NCBI GenBank assembly: GCA_003389215.1
Contig: QQVP01000035.1
Coordinates: 1 to 62,962 of the forward strand
Direction: 5' to 3'
DNA from: Planctomycetota bacterium
Lineage (GTDB): Bacteria; Planctomycetota; Planctomycetia; Pirellulales; UBA7805
DNA: 62,962 bases
Part shown: piece by piece, positions 1 to 9,180 of the stretch
How positions within the stretch are numbered: position 1 is the stretch's first letter
Layout of the letters: every line of letters begins with the position of its first letter
The notes under the pieces: model-generated
Databases searched by the model: none
Told to the model about the DNA's origin: nothing
Seen by the model: only the letters and a program-made list of their open reading frames with translations
Program-made: the position numbers and the translations under genes

Positions 1-306
1 GGTCTATCGCGTAGGGCAAACCGGCGGCGCGCGGCGTGGCACGCGAGGCGCTCGAACTGACGGGCGAGGCGGACATGGCGATGTTGCGTGGCCGAACGGC
101 CGGGTAACGAACGGAAGCGGTCCGCGCAGCGCGGGCGGCGGCGTAGTGTCGTGAAATGGCCCACCCGGCACAAGAGCGAAACCGGGCCGCCCGAGCCGAG
201 CGAGCGAAGCTAGCAGGGGGCGAGAGCGGAAAGTTGGATTGACTGCTAGCATCAACACCGAACCCGCGGTGGCCGGCAATGATGTAAACGTCTACGACCG
301 CTCGTC
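1..306. other. Window edge, no supported gene
   Basis: No reading frame here looks like a real protein. The open frames are arginine- and proline-rich, as expected for shadow frames in G+C-rich DNA. The stretch lies just downstream of the stop codon of the minus-strand gene at 307-1020 and may hold the end of a neighbouring transcript. No tRNA-like or terminator-like hairpin was recognised. Confidence 0.4.
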
Positions 307-1020
307 TCAGCGGTAGGGATCACCCATTCCGGCCCCCACAATGCAGAAGAGATGCAGAACGAGTCCGGGAATGATCAGAAAGAAGTAACCAACAACGACG
401 ACAAGCAGCCATACGATGCCATTGACGACTTGTCCTTTATACATCTGACCAACACCAGGGATCAGAAAACTCAGTAGCATCGCGACTAACGGACTCCAGC
501 GACGATGCGCCATGCCCACGTTTGTCTGTTGGTTCACCACGACGTTGACGTTCGGCTGCGCCACCGGTCCGGCTGCAACAATCTGTGGCGTCGACGGTTG
601 TTCCCGTGGTCGTCCATCCAAGAACTCATTGCAATGTCGACACTTCACCGCTGACTCGGCGATCTCCTCACCGCAAATTGGACAGGGTACGCGAGCGATA
701 CCTGGCGCGGATGTACCTTCGACAATTACGCCGGATGGCACGTTTGCGGGAACCGCATGCGATTCGACAAGTGCAGGGACCGAGGGTTCGGCAACCGCGG
801 GTAGCGGAGGATCGGGAGTGGTCGCGACGAGTGCCGCAGGTTCGGCCGCGAAGAGCCCCTTGACGTTGTGTGCGGCGACCCAATTCCCACTGTCACCTCG
901 GCGAATTGCCGTCTCTGGGCCTATCTTGGCTGCGTCCGCGAGTTGCTTGAGCTGCCTTGACGTGAAAGGACCGTGAACCTTACTGCCCAGCCGAACAAAC
1001 CACTTCTTTTGGTCAGCCAT
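307..1020 (-). CDS. GYF_2 / zinc-ribbon / TM2-like membrane protein
   Basis: A 237-residue three-part protein. Residues 1-55 resemble a GYF_2 domain (WFVRLGSKVHGPFTSRQL, a 'show, act and choose' module common in planctomycetes). A proline/alanine-rich linker follows, then a zinc ribbon of two CxxC knuckles (CPIC and CRHC). The C-terminus holds two hydrophobic segments with a TM2-like arrangement (LSFLIPGVGQMYKGQ, then a second helix ending near DPYR). The start at 1020 was chosen over an upstream one because GGGGGA lies 6 bases ahead of it. The soluble modules are probably cytoplasmic and bind proline-rich peptide or nucleic acid; the partner is unknown. It is read alone, with no operon partner. 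Confidence 0.75.
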   Translation of the reverse strand: MADQKKWFVRLGSKVHGPFTSRQLKQLADAAKIGPETAIRRGDSGNWVAAHNVKGLFAAEPAALVATTPDPPLPAVAEPSVPALVESHAVPANVPSGVIVEGTSAPGIARVPCPICGEEIAESAVKCRHCNEFLDGRPREQPSTPQIVAAGPVAQPNVNVVVNQQTNVGMAHRRWSPLVAMLLSFLIPGVGQMYKGQVVNGIVWLLVVVVGYFFLIIPGLVLHLFCIVGAGMGDPYR

Positions 1021-1449
1021 TCGTCGTCCCCCGACCGTTTTCCCATCAATGACCGTAGGTTGCGTCCGAAACACTCCCTTATCAATTGGTTGCCTCCGTT
1101 CCTCAGTATATCGTTTATATGAGGGGTATCAAGCAGATTTCAAGCTGCGGCTAGCCGGCATTTGTTGCGGGCACCCGCAATTTGTTTCGGAATGTGACAG
1201 CCGTTTGTTAGGGTGCAGGACCAAGGGGTGCAGGTCCAAGTTTTCGGTCGGCGTGAATTCCAGCAGGCAGAATCGATCGGCCGAAAATTGGACCAGACCC
1301 CAGCTGTGCCACCGGGTGGCGCTGGATCCGCCAGTGGGTGCCACCTGGTTGCCAGCCAGTGCCTTCCTTCGATCAGGCAAGTTCCCAACCAGGCATGTCC
1401 ACGCCAGCGTGGACATGGCACCCGCGACTCATTCGCGCGACGCGCACGG
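1021..1449. other. Intergenic, palindrome-rich
   Basis: Between the divergently transcribed GYF gene and the 3' end of the sulfatase. The first half should hold the promoter of the GYF gene. The half nearest the sulfatase stop is crowded with inverted repeats (listed separately). No gene was recognised. Confidence 0.5.
1308..1417. repeat. Cluster of short palindromes (REP-like)
   Basis: Two clear inverted repeats are seen. GCCAC-CGG-GTGGC lies at 1308-1320. A perfect 10-bp stem, CATGTCCACG / CGTGGACATG with a 4-base loop, lies at 1394-1417. Between them is GGTGCCACC-type sequence. They sit 33 bases or more beyond the sulfatase stop codon. Planctomycete genomes often carry such GGTGGCACC-like intergenic repeats. 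A role in termination or 3'-end protection of the sulfatase mRNA is an inference. Confidence 0.6.
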
Positions 1450-3201
1450 TTACGGCTGATAGCCTCGCTGATCCGGCTCCTTGAGCCAGTGCAGATAGGG
1501 CGAAGGCAATGCCCGGGAGCGCCACGCCCAAGCGTGCCAGTCGTCGATCATGCTTTGGGCCAGCTCCGGCTCCGACTCGATCAGGTTGTCGAGCTCCGCC
1601 CGATCGGCCTCCATGTCGTACAGCTCCCAGGGTCGCTTGTAGCGGGCCACCAGCTTCCACTTGCCGCGGCGGACCGCGCGATTGCCTTCGTGCTCCCAGT
1701 AGATCGCCTCGCGTTCGATCGGCTGGTCGGCAAAGGCGGGCACCAGGCTCTTGCCTTCGAGCGGAAGGATCTCCTGGTCGTGGACCTTCTGCGGATAGCG
1801 GGCCCCGGCCACGTCGACGCAGGTGGCCATGATGTCGATCAGGTGGCCCGGCTGATGACGCAGCGCTCCGCCCTGTTGGATTTCATGCGGCCAGTGAACG
1901 ACCAACGGCGAAGCGATGCCGCCCTCGTGAACGAAGTGCTTGAAGAGTCGGAACGGGGTGTTCGAGGCGTTGGCCCAGGCCATGCCATAGCTGGCAAAGG
2001 TGTCGGCCGGTCCGGGATAGGTGTCGGGAAAGTTGCCGCCGCGAAAGGCCCCTTCGGGCAGCGTCTTGCCGAAGGTGTGAAAACCGGCGCCGCCCTGGCG
2101 ACCGGTGATCGGTTCGTGACAGCCGCCGTTGTCGGCCAGAAACAGGATCAGCGTGTTCTCCAGTTGGTCGGTCTCCTCGAGCGCGGTGACGATCTTGCCG
2201 ATGCCCTGGTCCATGCGGTCGATCTGGGCGGCATAGACGGCCATGCGATAGGCTTCCCAATGTTTGTGGGGCGCTTCCTCCCAGCTCTTGACGAACGGAT
2301 TTCGCGGCGACATCTTCCAGCTTGGCTTGAGGATGCCCATCTCGACCATGCGGGCCATCCGCTCTTCGCGGACGCGATCCCAGCCTTTGTCGTAGACGCC
2401 GTCGTACTTTTCAATGTCCTCGGGCAGGGCGTGCAGCGGCCAATGCGGGGCGGTGTAGGCGACGTAGAGGAAGAACGGCCGTCGTTCGTTTTCGCGACTG
2501 CGGACAAATCGCGCGGCGTTGTCGCTGATGGCGTCGGTGTAGTAGTAGTTTTCGGTGTCGGGGTCGATGAAGGTGTTCTGCCGCATCAGCCCCTCGGGCC
2601 AAAAGAAGCTGCCCGCGCCGGCGATGGTGCCGTAAAACTCGTGAAAGCCGCGCTGCAGCGGCCAGGTGGCGCGGTGCGAAGCGACCAGCGAGTCGTAGTC
2701 GAAGGGGGTGACGTGCCACTTGCCGGCGAGCATCGTGCGATAGCCGCTGCGGCGGAGCACCTCGGCAATGGTGACGCACTCATCGTTCAGGTGGCCGAGA
2801 TAGCCGGGCAGGGGACCTTCGCCGCGAATGTGCGGGCGGACCATGTGTCCGATGCCGGCCTGGTGCGAGTAGAGCCCGGTCATCAGCGATGCCCGCGTGG
2901 GACAACAGCGACCGGTGTTGTAGAACTGAGTGAAGCGGAGGCCGCCGGCGGCGAGGCGATCGAGCGTGGGTGTTTTGACTTCGCCGCCATAACAGCCGAT
3001 GTCGCTGAAGCCCATGTCGTCTGCCATCATGACGATAATGTTGGGACGATGGCGTGGATGAGCATTGACTGATTTCGAATAATGCAGTTGCAGAAGGATG
3101 ACTACGGCGGCTGTTAGGGCGTGTGTCGTAATTCTGTGTAGCAAGTGACGCGGGAAAGACCGGCGGCAACCGGCCTGCGTTGGGGCAAGGAACTGAATCA
3201 T
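1450..3201 (-). CDS. Secreted formylglycine-dependent sulfatase
   Basis: A 583-residue sulfatase that hydrolyses a sulfate ester, probably on a polysaccharide. The alkaline-phosphatase-fold motifs are all visible: the metal-binding Asp pair (MMADDMGFSDIGCYGG), the FGly signature CCPTRASLMTG whose first Cys (residue 99) is the one converted to formylglycine, GKWHV, and a later LFLADNGG. A hydrophobic segment near residues 22-46 (TTHALTAAVVILLQL) ending in VNA-HP suggests Sec export. The start at 3201 was taken because GAGAGGA sits 7 bases upstream and the signal peptide follows; the frame stays open 56 codons further up. The length fits arylsulfatases of the AtsA type. No maturase (anSME or FGE) is in the window. 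The substrate cannot be told. Confidence 0.93.
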   Translation of the reverse strand: MIQFLAPTQAGCRRSFPRHLLHRITTHALTAAVVILLQLHYSKSVNAHPRHRPNIIVMMADDMGFSDIGCYGGEVKTPTLDRLAAGGLRFTQFYNTGRCCPTRASLMTGLYSHQAGIGHMVRPHIRGEGPLPGYLGHLNDECVTIAEVLRRSGYRTMLAGKWHVTPFDYDSLVASHRATWPLQRGFHEFYGTIAGAGSFFWPEGLMRQNTFIDPDTENYYYTDAISDNAARFVRSRENERRPFFLYVAYTAPHWPLHALPEDIEKYDGVYDKGWDRVREERMARMVEMGILKPSWKMSPRNPFVKSWEEAPHKHWEAYRMAVYAAQIDRMDQGIGKIVTALEETDQLENTLILFLADNGGCHEPITGRQGGAGFHTFGKTLPEGAFRGGNFPDTYPGPADTFASYGMAWANASNTPFRLFKHFVHEGGIASPLVVHWPHEIQQGGALRHQPGHLIDIMATCVDVAGARYPQKVHDQEILPLEGKSLVPAFADQPIEREAIYWEHEGNRAVRRGKWKLVARYKRPWELYDMEADRAELDNLIESEPELAQSMIDDWHAWAWRSRALPSPYLHWLKEPDQRGYQP

Positions 3202-3404
3202 GATGCATCCTCTCGTTTGTGTTACGCGTCTGCCGTGCACGACTCTCTCTTGCGCATCACTGTGCCCCGATGCGCAAAAAAAAGACCAAGGGGCCACCGG
3301 GCGGCAACCCGTTTCGCGATCCCTTGGCGGCCAGGAACCGAAACCGGTTCCGTACTCATTGTCTTCCACCTAGTTTTCATCGTCAATTCCCAGCGGCAAC
3401 TGGG

Positions 3405-3935
3405 TCAATGATGTAAAGCGTCTCCACGTCGACCTGGCCGAGCCAGCGCCGGATCGCCCGAGCAATGAACTCCGGCCCGTTGTCGCTGCGAATGTGCCGC
3501 GGCACGCCCCGCATCGCGAACAGCTCGGCGAGTGTATCGATTACGTCTTCGCTGGTGATGCCCCGAGCGACTTTGAGCGCCAGGCGCTCCCGCGTGTACT
3601 CGTCGACGATCGAGAGCTATTTCGATGGTCTGCCGCCGCTCGCGCGATCGAACACGAAGTCCCACGTTCAGACGTGATCGGGGTGCTCGGCCCGACGTCG
3701 ATGACAAGCGTCTTGGCTGTGTCCGAACCGAAGCCGTTTCGCTTCTTGTTCGGCACGGTCAGCCCTTCCTTTCGCCACAGCCGCAGGATCCGCGTGTCGC
3801 TCGCCTGCCAGCTTTCGCCCCGTTATAGCGCCGCGAACCGGCGATAGCCGAACCGTGGTCGCCGACGAGCCAGCTCGCGCATCCGCCCCGTCCAAGCGGC
3901 TTCGTCGTCGCTTCGTTGTCACGAGTGGGTCTCCT
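3405..3935 (-). pseudogene. Decayed IS3-family transposase (OrfB) fragment
   Basis: The integrase core can be pieced together from different minus-strand frames. RRPRFGYRRFAAL precedes an in-frame stop; WQASDTRILRLWRKEGLT and PNKKRNGFGSDTAKT follow. Then comes the catalytic-core stretch GVPRHIRSDNGPEF, ending RRWLGQVDVETLYIIDP and a stop. At least one stop and two frame changes interrupt it. It ends before the usual 'GSPWENGY' segment with the last catalytic Glu, so it is also truncated at the 3' end. No terminal inverted repeats were recognised. It marks an old insertion between the sulfatase and the amidotransferase. Confidence 0.85.
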
Positions 3936-3970
3936 TGCCAAACGGCTCTGAGACCTTCCTGACCGATGGA

Positions 3971-4840
3971 TCAGGTTTTCAACAGCAGGCCAGCAGCAAT
4001 AGGACGCATCGTGATCGAGCGATCTTTAGCAACCATCACCAGATGATTGGCCGGCACTTCCCGCCAGGCTTCGTCGTCCGTTAGTGGTTCCGAGGCAATC
4101 AGGACAGCGGCACCATCACCACTGCCAGTTTCCATGCGGCAGACTCCATCGTTGCAAACGAAGCGAGTCCCTTGGCATACGTAGAGACTCGGCGGCTCAC
4201 CACCGTCAGTGGCACAGCGAGACACAACCGCATGGCCCCCATCGCAAACGGCAAGATTCAGCGTCGAGCGAGGGATCGTGGCACCTTTGGTATACTCGAT
4301 CACATCCTGAATTGTCGCCTCCAATGCTTCTGTCATCCTCGCCAGCTCGCACGGATTCCTACCACGTTGGATATGATCCCGAAACCTTGCGAACAAGTGC
4401 TCGGAGTCCGTCGTACCGTGGATGCCCATGTACGACTCATCCGAGAGGCTCTCGCGGAGAGATCGTTTGAAACCGAGAAAGCCGGCTACCGCGCCGTTGT
4501 GCATGAACGAAAAAGGCCCTGCGACAAACGGATGACAATTCGATTCCGAAATGCCCAGGCCCTCCGTGGCGGCACGCACGTGTGCCAGAATCATGTCACT
4601 TCGACTCACACGGGCCACGTGTTTCAGATTGACGTTATTCCAGGCCGGTTGAATCGAGCGAAACTGGGCCGGCTGCGGCGAGATCTCAGGCGCGTACCAG
4701 GCGATGCCGAAGCCATCGCCGTTGAGCGGCACTTCACGAAGTCGAGACTGATAGCTCTGGTGAATGATCGAGTGCGTCGGCTCGGTGGTCAACAGGTCGA
4801 GCGTGATAGGCGGCCCACTGTAAAGAACAAATCGACACAT
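3971..4840 (-). CDS. Class II glutamine amidotransferase (YafJ/EgtC-like)
   Basis: A 289-residue Ntn-type glutamine amidotransferase. The start at 4840 places Cys at position 2 (MCRFVLYSG), the N-terminal nucleophile after Met removal; longer reading would bury it. Other family landmarks are NGDGFGIAWY, the glutamine-site stretch SNCHPFVAGPFSFMHNGAV, and GTTDSEHLFARF. There is no synthetase domain, so it acts alone or with a partner, as in YafJ and EgtC proteins. It lies 127 bases downstream of the pgs operon on the same strand. Whether it supplies or trims glutamyl groups there is only a guess. Its exact substrate is unknown. Confidence 0.88.
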   Translation of the reverse strand: MCRFVLYSGPPITLDLLTTEPTHSIIHQSYQSRLREVPLNGDGFGIAWYAPEISPQPAQFRSIQPAWNNVNLKHVARVSRSDMILAHVRAATEGLGISESNCHPFVAGPFSFMHNGAVAGFLGFKRSLRESLSDESYMGIHGTTDSEHLFARFRDHIQRGRNPCELARMTEALEATIQDVIEYTKGATIPRSTLNLAVCDGGHAVVSRCATDGGEPPSLYVCQGTRFVCNDGVCRMETGSGDGAAVLIASEPLTDDEAWREVPANHLVMVAKDRSITMRPIAAGLLLKT

Positions 4841-4967
4841 GAACTGGCTTTCAACAGTTGTCAAGGAAGGTGACGAGCAGTAAGAAATGGAAGGTCGCAG
4901 CGTCGTGAGCGGCGTAGCCGTCATCTTGCCGTCGACGGATGGGTCCAGTCCACCGAGCAGCGACCAC

Positions 4968-6113
4968 CTAAACCATCGGTTCCAGCGACGTTTCACGACC
5001 GGCACCTCCTTTGGCGTTCAAAAGTCGAAAGCCAATACTCGATCGCACGAAGGCGTACAGACCTGCCATGATCACCGCGAGGACAGCCACAGCCAACCAG
5101 CGGTTGTACTCAACACCATAGAAAATCGCGCCTTCGCCGACGGTCGGCATTTCCATCGGCGGAACCGGAAGTCCATATTGCTCGGCCAGATCTGCGATTT
5201 GCACCAGGTGGATAGCGGGGATCCTTTTGACGCTGAACTGGGGCATGATGCCTTCGATCTGTCGAATGCCTATCGGTGGTCGAAGGTTCAGTCCGGGCTT
5301 AAAGGCGCGTTTGCCCCGTGCCGCACCGGTCGAGACCGTCCCGCCGCCGACGTTGATATACGCCCTGATGGGTGAGCCGGCAGCGTTCTTCGCGTATATC
5401 TTCATGCGCTGTTCAATGTTTTTTTCCAGCGAGTCCGCTTCAATCAGCATAAGTCGATTTCGCTCGGCTGCATTGGCAATGACTTTCCTGGCCTCATCCG
5501 GCAGCCCGATGGCCTGATCCTCGTAACCACCGATCGACGTGGCAGTGGAGCGGAACGAAACAAGATTGGAATCATAAAGGACGTTTTCCATGTCCATCCA
5601 GAGAAAGTTGGGATGGTTCGCGCCCCATTGCGATGCCGTCGCGCTGCTGATGATGACCGGCCTGACTTTGAGCGTCTCGAGAGCCGCATAGACACAGATG
5701 TTCAGGGCCGGGAAGGATCCCGAGCAGCCGACCGCGACCACGTCGCCTCGTTTGACACCCGCATTCTTCAGCATCTCCAATACAACCGCAGCAAAGTTCG
5801 GATTGATGGCCGTTTGCTTGGCTGTTAACGCGCCCGTCTTCGTCGTCGCCGGGCTCATCGCGATGCCGATCAGTCCGCTGTATGTGGGATCGGTCTCAGG
5901 ATCAATGGAAATCCCACGGCGCAGCCGTGCGGTCTTTACCGCGTCAAAGGCCTGTTCGGCAAGTTGACTGGCCGCCAGCTTTTCCTCGTAGTGTGGTTTC
6001 TCCACACCGACACGAAAGTTTTCCACGAGGAAAAGGCCGCCCAAGGAAATCAGCCCTACCAAAATGAGCGCGGTTCGAGAGACCGCCTGCGGCCGCCAGT
6101 AGACGTTTTTCAT
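4968..6113 (-). CDS. pgsW: Poly-gamma-glutamate system protein (PgsW-like)
   Basis: A 381-residue protein with an N-terminal membrane anchor (about 13-31, ALILVGLISLGGLFLV). A large extracytoplasmic-looking domain follows, with a second hydrophobic helix near 340-360 (WLAVAVLAVIMAGLYAFV). It resembles the family named 'poly-gamma-glutamate system protein', found beside pgsB and pgsC in bacteria lacking the usual pgsA. Motifs include VVAVGCSGSFPALNI and NVGGGTVSTG, which look like ligand-binding loops. Its start overlaps the pgsC stop by 4 bases (ATGA), so the two are almost certainly translationally coupled. The molecular role, perhaps polymer export or assembly, is not established by sequence. 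Confidence 0.8.
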   Translation of the reverse strand: MKNVYWRPQAVSRTALILVGLISLGGLFLVENFRVGVEKPHYEEKLAASQLAEQAFDAVKTARLRRGISIDPETDPTYSGLIGIAMSPATTKTGALTAKQTAINPNFAAVVLEMLKNAGVKRGDVVAVGCSGSFPALNICVYAALETLKVRPVIISSATASQWGANHPNFLWMDMENVLYDSNLVSFRSTATSIGGYEDQAIGLPDEARKVIANAAERNRLMLIEADSLEKNIEQRMKIYAKNAAGSPIRAYINVGGGTVSTGAARGKRAFKPGLNLRPPIGIRQIEGIMPQFSVKRIPAIHLVQIADLAEQYGLPVPPMEMPTVGEGAIFYGVEYNRWLAVAVLAVIMAGLYAFVRSSIGFRLLNAKGGAGRETSLEPMV

Positions 6114-6580
6114 ACGCGAAACTCCGTTCCGAAAATGATGATCAGGAGTAACCGCACGACCACCGAGGCGGCCATGAGTGTGCTGATCGTTTCGACGAGC
6201 CCTTGCCGATCAATCCAGATGGCGATCAATCCGGGAATGATGTAACCGATGATGACGAGATCGGAAGAGGTGATGGCATCCAAGGCCGGAGACGCGTCAA
6301 TCGCCACGTAGTCGATGAACATACGCAGAATATAGCCCACAAGGATCATGAGCACCGTGCGTCGCTTGCCGTAAATGATTACCACCATGGAAAGTAAGTG
6401 CACGGTGAAATAGGTTGCCAAGGCGGCAAGGAGTGTCATGACGACCGCGGCCGGGTCGCCCAAATGCAGTGCAAAATAACCGGGTACCACCATGCCACCT
6501 GCCGCGAGTCCAAACATCTCGGAGAAGAGCAGGCTGACGGCAAGTCCCACTCCAATCGCTACTGCTAAGAGGTCAATCAC
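6110..6580 (-). CDS. pgsC: Poly-gamma-glutamate synthesis membrane protein PgsC/CapC
   Basis: A 156-residue, almost wholly hydrophobic protein with about five membrane segments. It matches PgsC/CapC in size and in the hallmark N-terminus with FGLAAGGMVVPGYFAL. It forms the membrane part of the gamma-glutamate polymerase with PgsB. The start codon is GTG at 6580 and overlaps the pgsB stop as GTGA. The stop overlaps the pgsW start as ATGA. Confidence 0.92.
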   Translation of the reverse strand: MIDLLAVAIGVGLAVSLLFSEMFGLAAGGMVVPGYFALHLGDPAAVVMTLLAALATYFTVHLLSMVVIIYGKRRTVLMILVGYILRMFIDYVAIDASPALDAITSSDLVIIGYIIPGLIAIWIDRQGLVETISTLMAASVVVRLLLIIIFGTEFRV

Positions 6581-7773
6581 AGGGGTTTCCTCATCGTGCT
6601 TCGATTTGCAAAGTAGCGGACAACCTCCAGACCAGGGCCACCGATGTTTGCCATGCCCATGACCAAAGTCGATTCACCAGCGGCGGCCACGACGGATTCG
6701 AAGATCTCCTCGACGCGATGCCCTTCGGCGAAATCAAACTTCATGGGATTGACCCCGCACTTGGTTGCCGCACGCGCAAAAATGTAGGTGCCCGTGCCGA
6801 TCAAGAGATAACGGTCCGCCTCGGGCCAGGAAGCGATCGCTTCACCAAGTTGCTTGGAACGGTCCGGTCGGTCACCGCGACAATTGAAGATCGCGACGCG
6901 GCGATCAACATCCGGATAGCGCTCCAACGCGATTCGCCAGACCTGTTCCGTCGATTCCGGATCATTCGCCGCAAAGCCGTTAACAAAAAATATGCGACGT
7001 CCAAAAAAGTCGAGTTCATGAGCGGTCATCGCACCGGGATCGGGCGTGGCATTCCACATTCCCCGCAGGGCTGTCGCTTTGTCGACGCCCAGGTCGGCAC
7101 ACACTTTTAGGGCGGTGGCCAGGTTGTCAGGATGTTCGACATACGCAAACCCGGCCAGATCCAAGGGCGTGACCGCAGCAGCTTCGTCGTCCCCGATATG
7201 AATGAGCTCCGTTTTGCGGTCGTTGGCGGCATCTTGAAACGCGGCGAGATGTCGCTGTTCCGCCGTATACAACTTACCACCTCGCGGCACCATGCCAGCC
7301 AGCGCGCGGGCGACGTCATCTTCACTCGGGCCCATGACATCAAGATGATCCTCGCGAGCATTGGTGATAACGCCATGGGTTGCCTGTACCATCTTGGATT
7401 CGCTCAGCCATTGGAGATGCGGAATGAGTGCCATGCATTCCATGACGAGCGCCTCGGCATTGAAATCGATGGCCGTATCGACGATGCGAAGTTGTTCAAT
7501 GACGTTCGCCCGTGCCGGTCGGAATACGGGATACTCCGAGCCATCGGGCAAGATCATCCGTGGCAAGGTCCCGGTGGTCTTCGCGCAGGTGCGGATTCCG
7601 CCTTCGCGGAGCCCTGCGGCGATCAATCGCGTCACACTCGACTTGCCGCGCGTACCATTCACGTGAATGCGAATCGGGATCTTGCGCAACCGTCGGCGAT
7701 GCAACTGAGCCTCGGCGAGGCCTCCAGCAGCAAGCAGAAGTGTCGTCGCGATGAGTACGGTCGTCCCTGTCAT
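6577..7773 (-). CDS. pgsB: Poly-gamma-glutamate synthase PgsB/CapB (Mur-ligase-like)
   Basis: A 398-residue ATP-dependent amide ligase that extends the gamma-glutamyl chain. An N-terminal hydrophobic helix (TTVLIATTLLLAAGGLA) anchors it. The nucleotide loop HVNGTRGKSSVTRLIA is the PgsB version of the Mur-ligase P-loop. NAREDHLDVMGPSEDD is the second conserved stretch and NCRGDRPDRSKQL the third. The length matches B. subtilis PgsB (about 393). It overlaps the deiminase stop by 4 bases. With pgsC this gives the catalytic core for making poly-gamma-glutamate. No pgsA/capA-type metallophosphatase or capD/pgdS hydrolase is seen nearby. Confidence 0.94.
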   Translation of the reverse strand: MTGTTVLIATTLLLAAGGLAEAQLHRRRLRKIPIRIHVNGTRGKSSVTRLIAAGLREGGIRTCAKTTGTLPRMILPDGSEYPVFRPARANVIEQLRIVDTAIDFNAEALVMECMALIPHLQWLSESKMVQATHGVITNAREDHLDVMGPSEDDVARALAGMVPRGGKLYTAEQRHLAAFQDAANDRKTELIHIGDDEAAAVTPLDLAGFAYVEHPDNLATALKVCADLGVDKATALRGMWNATPDPGAMTAHELDFFGRRIFFVNGFAANDPESTEQVWRIALERYPDVDRRVAIFNCRGDRPDRSKQLGEAIASWPEADRYLLIGTGTYIFARAATKCGVNPMKFDFAEGHRVEEIFESVVAAAGESTLVMGMANIGGPGLEVVRYFANRSTMRKPL

Positions 7774-9155
7774 CTGGCGGCCGACATCGCAGTACGGCTA
7801 CCGCGCTGCCGAGGAGTATCGAAATTCGGTGAGCGCGAACTCGACCCGTAAAGCCGACGCAGATCGTCCCTGTGGTAATCGCACAGTTCCGACCATGGAA
7901 GAGAGTGCGGCAAGCGGCCGCGCTCATTGAGAAACGACTTTGCGCTCCAGCAGAGCGGCAGTCGGTCGATCATGCTCAGGTCCGCAGTCGCGCAATGGAG
8001 GGCGCCGCCCTTCGCACACAGTGCCTCGGCGTCAATGCCTACAACCTGCCAGTCGGGCAACAACTCCCTGTAGGTATGGATAACCAATCTCTCCACCGAT
8101 CGATCCATATCGGAATAGGTGGGCATCAACAGGGCGCCGTTGGCATACACGACATTCGTATAACTGCGCCAGCACTCGTTGTCGCGCGGCGGCATGGGAA
8201 TTCGTACGACCTGCAGTGGACCCTGCCGCGTCATGACTCGAGCGAGACGCTCTGCATTGCGGTCCAGGATTGCGGCATTAACGGGATCGACTTTAGGGTC
8301 ATATTCCCCCACGATGATGGTGCGAGTATCACAAAAAGTCGCGAAGACGTCAACGTGACCGGTCGGTTCTCCGACAAGTGGCAGCAGAATCACCGATTCC
8401 TTCGCCCCATAGAATTCACGCAGGACCTCGGCAATCGTGCCGGAGTTGTGGCCGTCGAAGGCGTTCTCTGCGACCAACCTTTGGGTCGTAACGAGCAGCC
8501 CCTCCCCATTCGTCAGCAGATTTCCGCCGTCGACCGCCAGCGGAGGGCGCACGACAGGCAGATTCAAACAGTTGGCCAGCGCCGTTGGCACGACATCGTC
8601 ATTGGCTCGATCCTGTTCACCGTAAGGGGCATCGATCACGACGATCGAACCATCGTTTCGTTTCGCTATTCTCGGTCCAAAATCGCGAATCCACTGGGAA
8701 TCGTGGGGCAAGCCAACGTACAGAACATGATCGCCATCTAGGTTGCGCTGCTGAAGGATCGCGTCGAGTTGTTCCTCCTCAGTATCGCTGTCGACCAGCG
8801 CGACAACCGTGGTACGGCCTTGCGTCGCCGCCACGATGCTCGCGAAGGTGTCCGCATGCCCATTTAACAAATGCTGACCACTGAGCAAGATCGCGCGCTG
8901 CGGTTCGAAATCCGCGGGAATTCGATCAACGCGAAACGATTCCACAAAAGCGTCGTCGCCGAGATGTTGGTCTGTGAAGACCGTCGAGCGGACGAGATTC
9001 CGTGCGCCCACTGATCGTGCCGTCGGTTCATGTGAAGCCAGGCTGGAATTCACTACGGCCGAGGCACGTTTTGCCCGCGCGACTTGATGCACTCCGAGGC
9101 CACTTGCGCCCAGGAGGACACCGCTAGCTAGTGCGATCAGAAGCCATTTCTTCAT
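7770..9155 (-). CDS. Membrane-anchored agmatine/peptidyl-arginine deiminase family protein
   Basis: A 461-residue guanidino-group-modifying enzyme. After an N-terminal anchor or signal (LLIALASGVLLGASGLGVHQVA), the domain keeps the deiminase residues. These are SQWIRDFGP (substrate Asp), AVDGGNLLTNGEG, EPTGHVDVFATF (catalytic His) and GGALHCAT near residue 390 with the nucleophilic Cys. It would hydrolyse a guanidine (arginine-like) group to a ureido group, probably outside the cytoplasm. It is locked into the pgs operon by a 4-base overlap with pgsB. The csrA stop is only 25 bases upstream. A deiminase is not part of classical poly-gamma-glutamate operons; its substrate here is unknown. Confidence 0.85.
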   Translation of the reverse strand: MKKWLLIALASGVLLGASGLGVHQVARAKRASAVVNSSLASHEPTARSVGARNLVRSTVFTDQHLGDDAFVESFRVDRIPADFEPQRAILLSGQHLLNGHADTFASIVAATQGRTTVVALVDSDTEEEQLDAILQQRNLDGDHVLYVGLPHDSQWIRDFGPRIAKRNDGSIVVIDAPYGEQDRANDDVVPTALANCLNLPVVRPPLAVDGGNLLTNGEGLLVTTQRLVAENAFDGHNSGTIAEVLREFYGAKESVILLPLVGEPTGHVDVFATFCDTRTIIVGEYDPKVDPVNAAILDRNAERLARVMTRQGPLQVVRIPMPPRDNECWRSYTNVVYANGALLMPTYSDMDRSVERLVIHTYRELLPDWQVVGIDAEALCAKGGALHCATADLSMIDRLPLCWSAKSFLNERGRLPHSLPWSELCDYHRDDLRRLYGSSSRSPNFDTPRQRGSRTAMSAAR

Positions 9156-9180
9156 GCGACTTATGGGTCTTGCCTTCCAC

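Noticed and set aside
1213..3072. Plus-strand open frame of 619 codons
   Set aside because: Wholly antisense to the sulfatase, whose motifs are unmistakable; the frame stays open because of G+C-rich codon use.
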